Origin: Micropterus salmoides
Taxonomy: Eukaryota > Chordata > Actinopteri > Centrarchiformes > Centrarchidae
DNA: 64,000 nt
Reading direction: 5' to 3'
NCBI RefSeq assembly: GCF_014851395.1
Contig: NW_024040928.1
Location: 16,135,012 to 16,199,011, forward strand
Position 1 is the stretch's first letter, and each line of letters begins with the position of its first letter. Shown here one piece after another: positions 59,221-64,000 of this stretch. The notes under the pieces are model-generated. The model did not search any database, had not been told where the DNA came from, and saw nothing but the letters and a program-made list of their open reading frames with translations. Both the position numbers and the translations under genes were made by a program.

Positions 59221-60547
59221 CTCCCTCACATACTCCTCCCAACAAAACATTGCAGTACAAAAAAAACACTTGTCGGAGCACAATTGCCAGGAATGAACTC
59301 ACACCACTGACGGATCACTAAAAATCCAATATGTTTATCATAAGGGAAGTTATTCATGTATTTGAGTAATCTAATGTAATTTGACCATATGGTAGGCAGT
59401 TGTGTTTAAACCTTGAACATGATTCCTTTAATCAAAGGGCTGTACTTATTGGAGACTGCAGTGACCAAATCCATAATGATTATTTTTATGCCACTATTGC
59501 CTTCGAAAAGTGAATACTATACATTTAAGGAATTTTTAACAGCCCAGAAACTTTGTATCTCCTGCTGACATGGCTTTCCACCAATACATTTCTCCAGCCA
59601 GCTTTGAATAGGGACTGTGAACAAAGCATTCTCTGCACAATTGAATGAAAAACATAAAAAGGCCATGGGAAAATGTGATGCATATTGTGCCCTTTGCATG
59701 GCATACATCTGGACAAAATGCTGGACAATAAAAAGAAAACATGAAACTGACTGTAACTACTTAATTTAAATTAGTTTTGCCTTAGGATGGCCCCTCACAC
59801 ATATCACATACAGGTGTTGTACACAGTGCACAGCAGTGTTCTGCGTGCTACAGATCTCACTTGAATAGTAGGATAAAAAGAAACACGTTATGTACAAGCA
59901 TGAAATTGCCCAGCTATCTTGTCTAATCAGCCGTTTGTTATGCTCCGCCAGTAGGCTACTCTATTGTAATAAGGAAGTCCAGAGACTCTCTGGTTCTCCT
60001 TGTTGTCAGAAGCACATTTTCTCAGAGCGGCAACAGCTGCCAGGTCTTGTGACAGATGCCAGAAGGACCAGAGACAGAGCAAGATGGAGAGTAAGACTGA
60101 ACATTTTAAATCACAGATCCTCGCCCAAGTCCCCTCCCTGTGGTTTCAAGTAAATCTAAAATGCTGCTTCACCTGCTGTTCACGAGATCAGCCTGCAACA
60201 TCCCACACAACAAGCGCATGCAATTAAAAGTAACATAACCAAAGGAAAAAGAACAGACCAGAAAAAAAATCAACCCCACATTCCTTTCTGTAACCGAGTA
60301 AAAGTGATCAGTTACACAATAATCCCCAAAGCTATAATTTCACATGTAGTGCAATGAGAAATGCGATAGGAGGCCAACTGTGGATTATGCAGGGTGCAAA
60401 ATGCTCCCACCGTTTCAACGACGCATAGTCTACAGGTGATCAATATGTGTAGATGTGTTATGTAATTAGTATTATAAATATTTTTATTCTTAAAACAAGA
60501 CTAACAGTTAGTCTATCTATTCTAGCAGCTTTGGGAGAGCTCACATC

Positions 60548-60650
60548 AGCATGCTAACATGTTCACAACGATAATACTATCATGTTGACATTTAGCAGGT
60601 ATGTTTAGCATCTTAATTTAGCATGTTAACATGCTAACATTTGCTAATAA
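60548..60650. repeat. GCTAACATG-type degenerate repeat
   Basis: The words CATGCTAACATG, TTTAGCAT, GTTAACATGCTAAC and TTTGCTAA recur in direct and inverted order over about 100 bp. This pattern is common in fish intergenic DNA. Confidence 0.6.
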
Positions 60651-61499
60651 GCACTACACACAAAACCCAGCTTAGGCTATTGTGAATGTTATTATTCACA
60701 ATAGCAATAGTATTAAGTCATAAACCAAAGTATAGGAAAAACTGAAATGTTGACCTAATGATGGTGCTAAAGAAAAAGGTCAGCGCGTCAGGGAGATTTT
60801 TCCGTCTGTGACAAAGGGGTGTACTTACCAACTGACCAACTGTCTTGCCATCCCCCATGCCACCAGCATGGCTAAAATGGATTTAGAAATTTGCAGTTTG
60901 GTTCCCAGGCACCTGAAATCCCTTCTTATTATTCACGGCTATAGTAAAGTTACTCCTCTTTGTTGGCACTGATCACTCCTTTATATACAATATCATGGTA
61001 TCAAGTGTGTGTAAATGAAGAAGGACTTTTACAGGCCAGGGGTGAGCAGCTGCTGCTCACCAGTATCCTGCTTACAGTCTAAACACATGCTTACAAAAGA
61101 ACAGCTTTGTTGGCCAGCGAGTCGACAACGTGGGGGTCTGCTCTGCTGACCTCACATCTGCAACCTCAGAGTGACTGCAGCAGCAAGTGGTAGACTGCTA
61201 GTGTGTGCCCATGCTGCCATTACATCATTGCGCTGTCCATCAGTCTACCTCTGTTTCTAAAGAATGGTAACCACATGGAGTTTTTGAAGGCACTACCCTG
61301 AGCCTACTCCTCCTTCCAGCTTAAAAAAAGGGTGTTGGAAGTCACTCCCCACACACACACACACACACTCTACAAGCACAAACACTCTTCCTGCCAAGAC
61401 AGTGTGACCCCACCTGGAGCAACTCAAACAGAGGGGTCAAACTGTTAATGAGGAGAGGAGGGAGACTGTTGACTCAGTGCACTCATCAAACACCGCTGG

Positions 61500-61501
<2 letters not shown>

Positions 61502-61543
<42 letters not shown>
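61502..61543. repeat. (GT)n microsatellite
   Basis: A 42-bp uninterrupted GT run upstream of sash1. Confidence 0.95.
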
Positions 61544-61547
<4 letters not shown>

Positions 61548-62092
61548 GCTAGCTTTCCCCTTCTCTCTTCACATTAACCACAGGTGTCATGTTGCCAGAC
61601 AAGAGGAAACAAAAGCAACTTGCTAGTTATTTAAGCATGCTAATTGCCAATTTATTACATGTTAGATATCTGTCTCCTTTGATCAGCTATCTGGAAAAGA
61701 TGTGAACGTATGGTCGGAAATGAGGACAAAATTTGGAGCATATGAGGAAAGGGAGAGGATATGCCTGCAACCAATTTACAGTGTCCATAAATGTCCTGAA
61801 AGTAGCATGTGAAAGGTAAACTTATTCCATTCTCTAAATATATAGGGGGTTCTTACATGAAAAGGATGATGTCATGAATATAAATTTCTTGCACAGGTTA
61901 CTTTGAACATAGTCTTAAAAGCCTCAGGGACTTGGACTATTTCCTAATGAATGTCCAGTATTACAAGCTATTTTGACACTTTCACAGTCTTTCATCTATC
62001 CTCTTTCATCTTATCTCCAACCTGTTATTCTACCAATTATTAATGGCTTCATTGTCTTATCAAATATCCTTCTCATCTGCTGATCCTGATGT

Positions 62093-62110
62093 GGGGGGGG
62101 GGGGGGGGGG
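62093..62110. repeat. G18 homopolymer
   Basis: Eighteen consecutive G on the plus strand. It is a likely sequencing and polymerase-slippage hotspot. Confidence 0.95.
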
Positions 62111-63309
62111 TGTCATCAGTTTTGGGACGTAGCTGGAAAACCTTTAGAGTACACAGGACATAGAAGGCCTACATGTGTTGGATGACATCCTTTTAACGAC
62201 ACTGCTTTGTATCACAATTAGAAATACCCGGATTATTCTTTAGATGTTCTCTAAAAGCTCAAATTAGATCAGAACAGGCCAGGACAAGACAAAAATCACA
62301 CCCTTTACTTCCGTCTAAAAAGGAAGAGCATGTGTTTTCATGCAGATAACACTGCAGATGTAAACACATTGTAGGGACCTAACATCTACAAAGAATCAAC
62401 TAATCTCCCACATAGTCCTTTCATTAACCACTCAAACACTCCCACAGCCCACAGGCTAAATAACGTGAAAGACTCTGATAAACTTCCGCTGAGGAGATAG
62501 ATTTTCTATAAACGCTCTTGCCCTGGATTACAGTGTATCACAGTGTGTAATTTTCTATTGTAGATGACTCAGCAAGATTATCATGAAACCGCTTGGCGTG
62601 TCTAAACACACTCATAGGGGTGGTGATGCAAGGTAAGTACAGAGAAAGGAGAGGCTTGAGAGGAGGAGCAGATGGAAGATAAAGGTCTGGGAGGAGTTGG
62701 AGAGTAGGAGTCTTTAAGGTTAGTCTATAATAGTAATTAGTATCAAACTGATACAAGTTATTTAATGGTGAAGAGTTTGTAGATTGTTGGAGGTCGTTTG
62801 TAATCAGTTTAATTTAGCAGGGACAGTGCACATTAATAAGCATAGATGCAAATGTGCCAGAGTTAGTCAAAAGACTATTTTTTTATCCGTTGTCCCTGGC
62901 TCATTTGACTCATAATGTACACTACAATGGGGGTGAATGTCCACTAATATTTAGTTCTAACCATAAGTTGCTCTGAGACTGAGGTGAATACGGAGATAGC
63001 GATAGAAAAAGAATGCTGATAAAGCAAAGCAGGGCTAGACCTCCCCTGATATTGAAAGTAAACCTTGCTGGAGGTCAGTGACCCCAGGCCTTAAAAATAG
63101 CCCCAGGGAGGAGTCACCATGCTGGCAGGGGTGACTTACAAGATGGTGCAGAGACATCAAGGGCACCACCAAAGCACTTAAGGAATGCTATACATGACCA
63201 CACAACACTGACACACTGCAATTTACACACCAAGCCGCATCCATCACCTTGTTAACGATAACTCACAAAGGTTAATTGTTGGGATTCCCTAACAGTCAGT
63301 CAAAACTAA

Positions 63310-63383
63310 AAAAGCCCCTTTGGAAAATAGGCGAAACATATTAGTGTCTTCAACCACATCCAGATTTTAACCTTCCTTGGATA
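63310..63383 (+). repeat. Dispersed fish repeat, copy 2, abutting the Tc1-like element
   Basis: It contains AAAAGCCCCTTTGGAAAA, GGCGAAAC, TCTTCAACCA and GATTTTAACCTTCCTTGGATAA, shared in its second half with 23005-23085. It runs straight into transposon sequence at about 63384. Confidence 0.65.
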
Positions 63384-64000
63384 ATTGACAATCAATTTCA
63401 CATGTTGTTGTGCAAATGGAATAGACAACAGGTGGAAATTATAGGCAAGACACCCCCAATAAAGGAGTGGTTCTGCAGGTGGTGACCACAGACCACTTCT
63501 CAGTTCCTACGCTTCCTGGCTGGTGTTTTGGTCACTTTTGAATGCTGGCGGTGCTTTCACTCTAGTGGTAGCATGAGACGGAGTCTACAACCCACACAAG
63601 TGGCTCAGGTAGTGCAGCTCATCCAGGATGGCACATCAATGCGAGCTGTGGCAAGAAGGTTTGCTGTGTCTGTCAGCGTGGTGTCCAGAGCACGGAGGCG
63701 CTACCAGGAGACAGGCCAGTACATCAGGAGACGTGGAGGAGGCCGTAGGAGGGCAACAACCCAGCAGCAGGACCGCTACCCCCGCCTTTGTGCAAGGAGC
63801 AGCAGGAGGAGCCCTGCCAGAACCCTGCAAAATGACCTCCAGCAGGCCACAAATGTGCATGTGTCTGCTCAAACGGTCAGAAACAGACTCCATGAGGGTG
63901 GTATGAGGGCCCGACGTCCACAGGTGGGGGTTGTGCTTACAGCCCAACACCGTGCAGGACGGAGGCATTTGCCAGAGAACACCAAGATTGGCAAATTCGC
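63384..64000 (+). mobile_element. Tc1-like (Tc1/mariner) element, 5' end truncated, cut by the window edge
   Basis: From about 63384 the sequence matches the well-known 5' non-coding part of a teleost Tc1-like element, followed by its transposase. The outer terminal inverted repeat is missing; the element begins directly after another repeat. Identification rests on the encoded helix-turn-helix protein and recall of the element. Confidence 0.75.
63573..64000 (+). pseudogene. Tc1-like transposase, N-terminal part, frameshifted
   Basis: The frame from ATG 63573 encodes a paired-like helix-turn-helix (VVQLIQDGTSMRAVARRFAV, then SVVSRARRRYQETG), a basic RRGGGRRR linker and a second DNA-binding half (LQQATNVHVSAQTVRNRLHE, GGMRARRP). 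After HRAGR the expected continuation (AFAREHQDWQ) is found in another frame from 63965, so one base has been lost near 63958-63964. The catalytic DDE part lies beyond the window. The copy is probably inactive. Confidence 0.75.

Larger units (their letters stand above)
59221..63300. other. Intergenic region upstream of sash1
   Basis: No exon recognised. It holds a GCTAAC-type repeat at 60548-60650, a small hairpin at 61041-61061, a GT microsatellite at 61502-61543 and a G18 run at 62093-62110. The remainder shows nothing I can support. Confidence 0.6.

Noticed and set aside
63636..63968. Minus-strand 110-codon frame
   Set aside because: It is antisense to the Tc1-like transposase and has no features of its own.

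Overview
This window is vertebrate genomic DNA, most likely from a teleost fish. It is AT-rich, with long GT-AG introns, many (AC)n/(GT)n microsatellites, and several fish-type repeats, including a Tc1-like element at the right edge. All confidently recognised genes lie on the minus strand.

Two genes were identified by reading conserved protein segments and joining exons in frame. (1) sash1 (SAM and SH3 domain-containing protein 1) is complete from ATG (58606) to TAA (10386). It has 20 coding exons whose phases all agree. They sum to 3672 nt, or 1223 residues, close to the human protein (about 1247 aa, also 20 exons). The encoded order is a short acidic N-terminus, an N-terminal conserved block, an SLY-type region, SH3, a basic NLS-like stretch, SAM1, a long Pro/Ser-rich linker and SAM2. 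(2) ust (uronyl 2-O-sulfotransferase) begins at 4989. Only coding exon 1 (cytoplasmic tail, signal anchor, start of stem) is inside the window; the rest of the gene runs off the left edge. The order sash1 then ust, in the same orientation, matches human 6q24-q25, so this is conserved synteny.

Layout from left to right: 1-4757, intron 1 of ust; 4758-4989, ust exon 1, with a 12-codon uORF overlapping its start; about 5.2-8.0 kb, intergenic; about 8.0-10.4 kb, probable sash1 3' UTR; 10386-58606, sash1 exons and introns; about 58.5-59.2 kb, CpG-bearing 5' UTR/promoter area; 59.2-63.3 kb, intergenic with repeats; 63.3-64.0 kb, a fish repeat abutting a Tc1-like element with a frameshift, cut by the window edge.

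The most interesting observation is in sash1 exon 10. After the canonical donor at 27273 the reading frame stays open for another 192 codons. A GTGAGT donor at 26717 lies exactly 185 codons downstream in the same phase. The longer exon would therefore insert 185 residues into the protein without disturbing the frame (about 1408 aa). Other notable items are a MITE flanked by TTAA on both sides with a related copy 36 kb away, a second MITE with 24/25 matching inverted ends 81 bp from exon 8, and the uORF whose stop overlaps the ust start.

No CRISPR array, operon, rRNA or tRNA was recognised.
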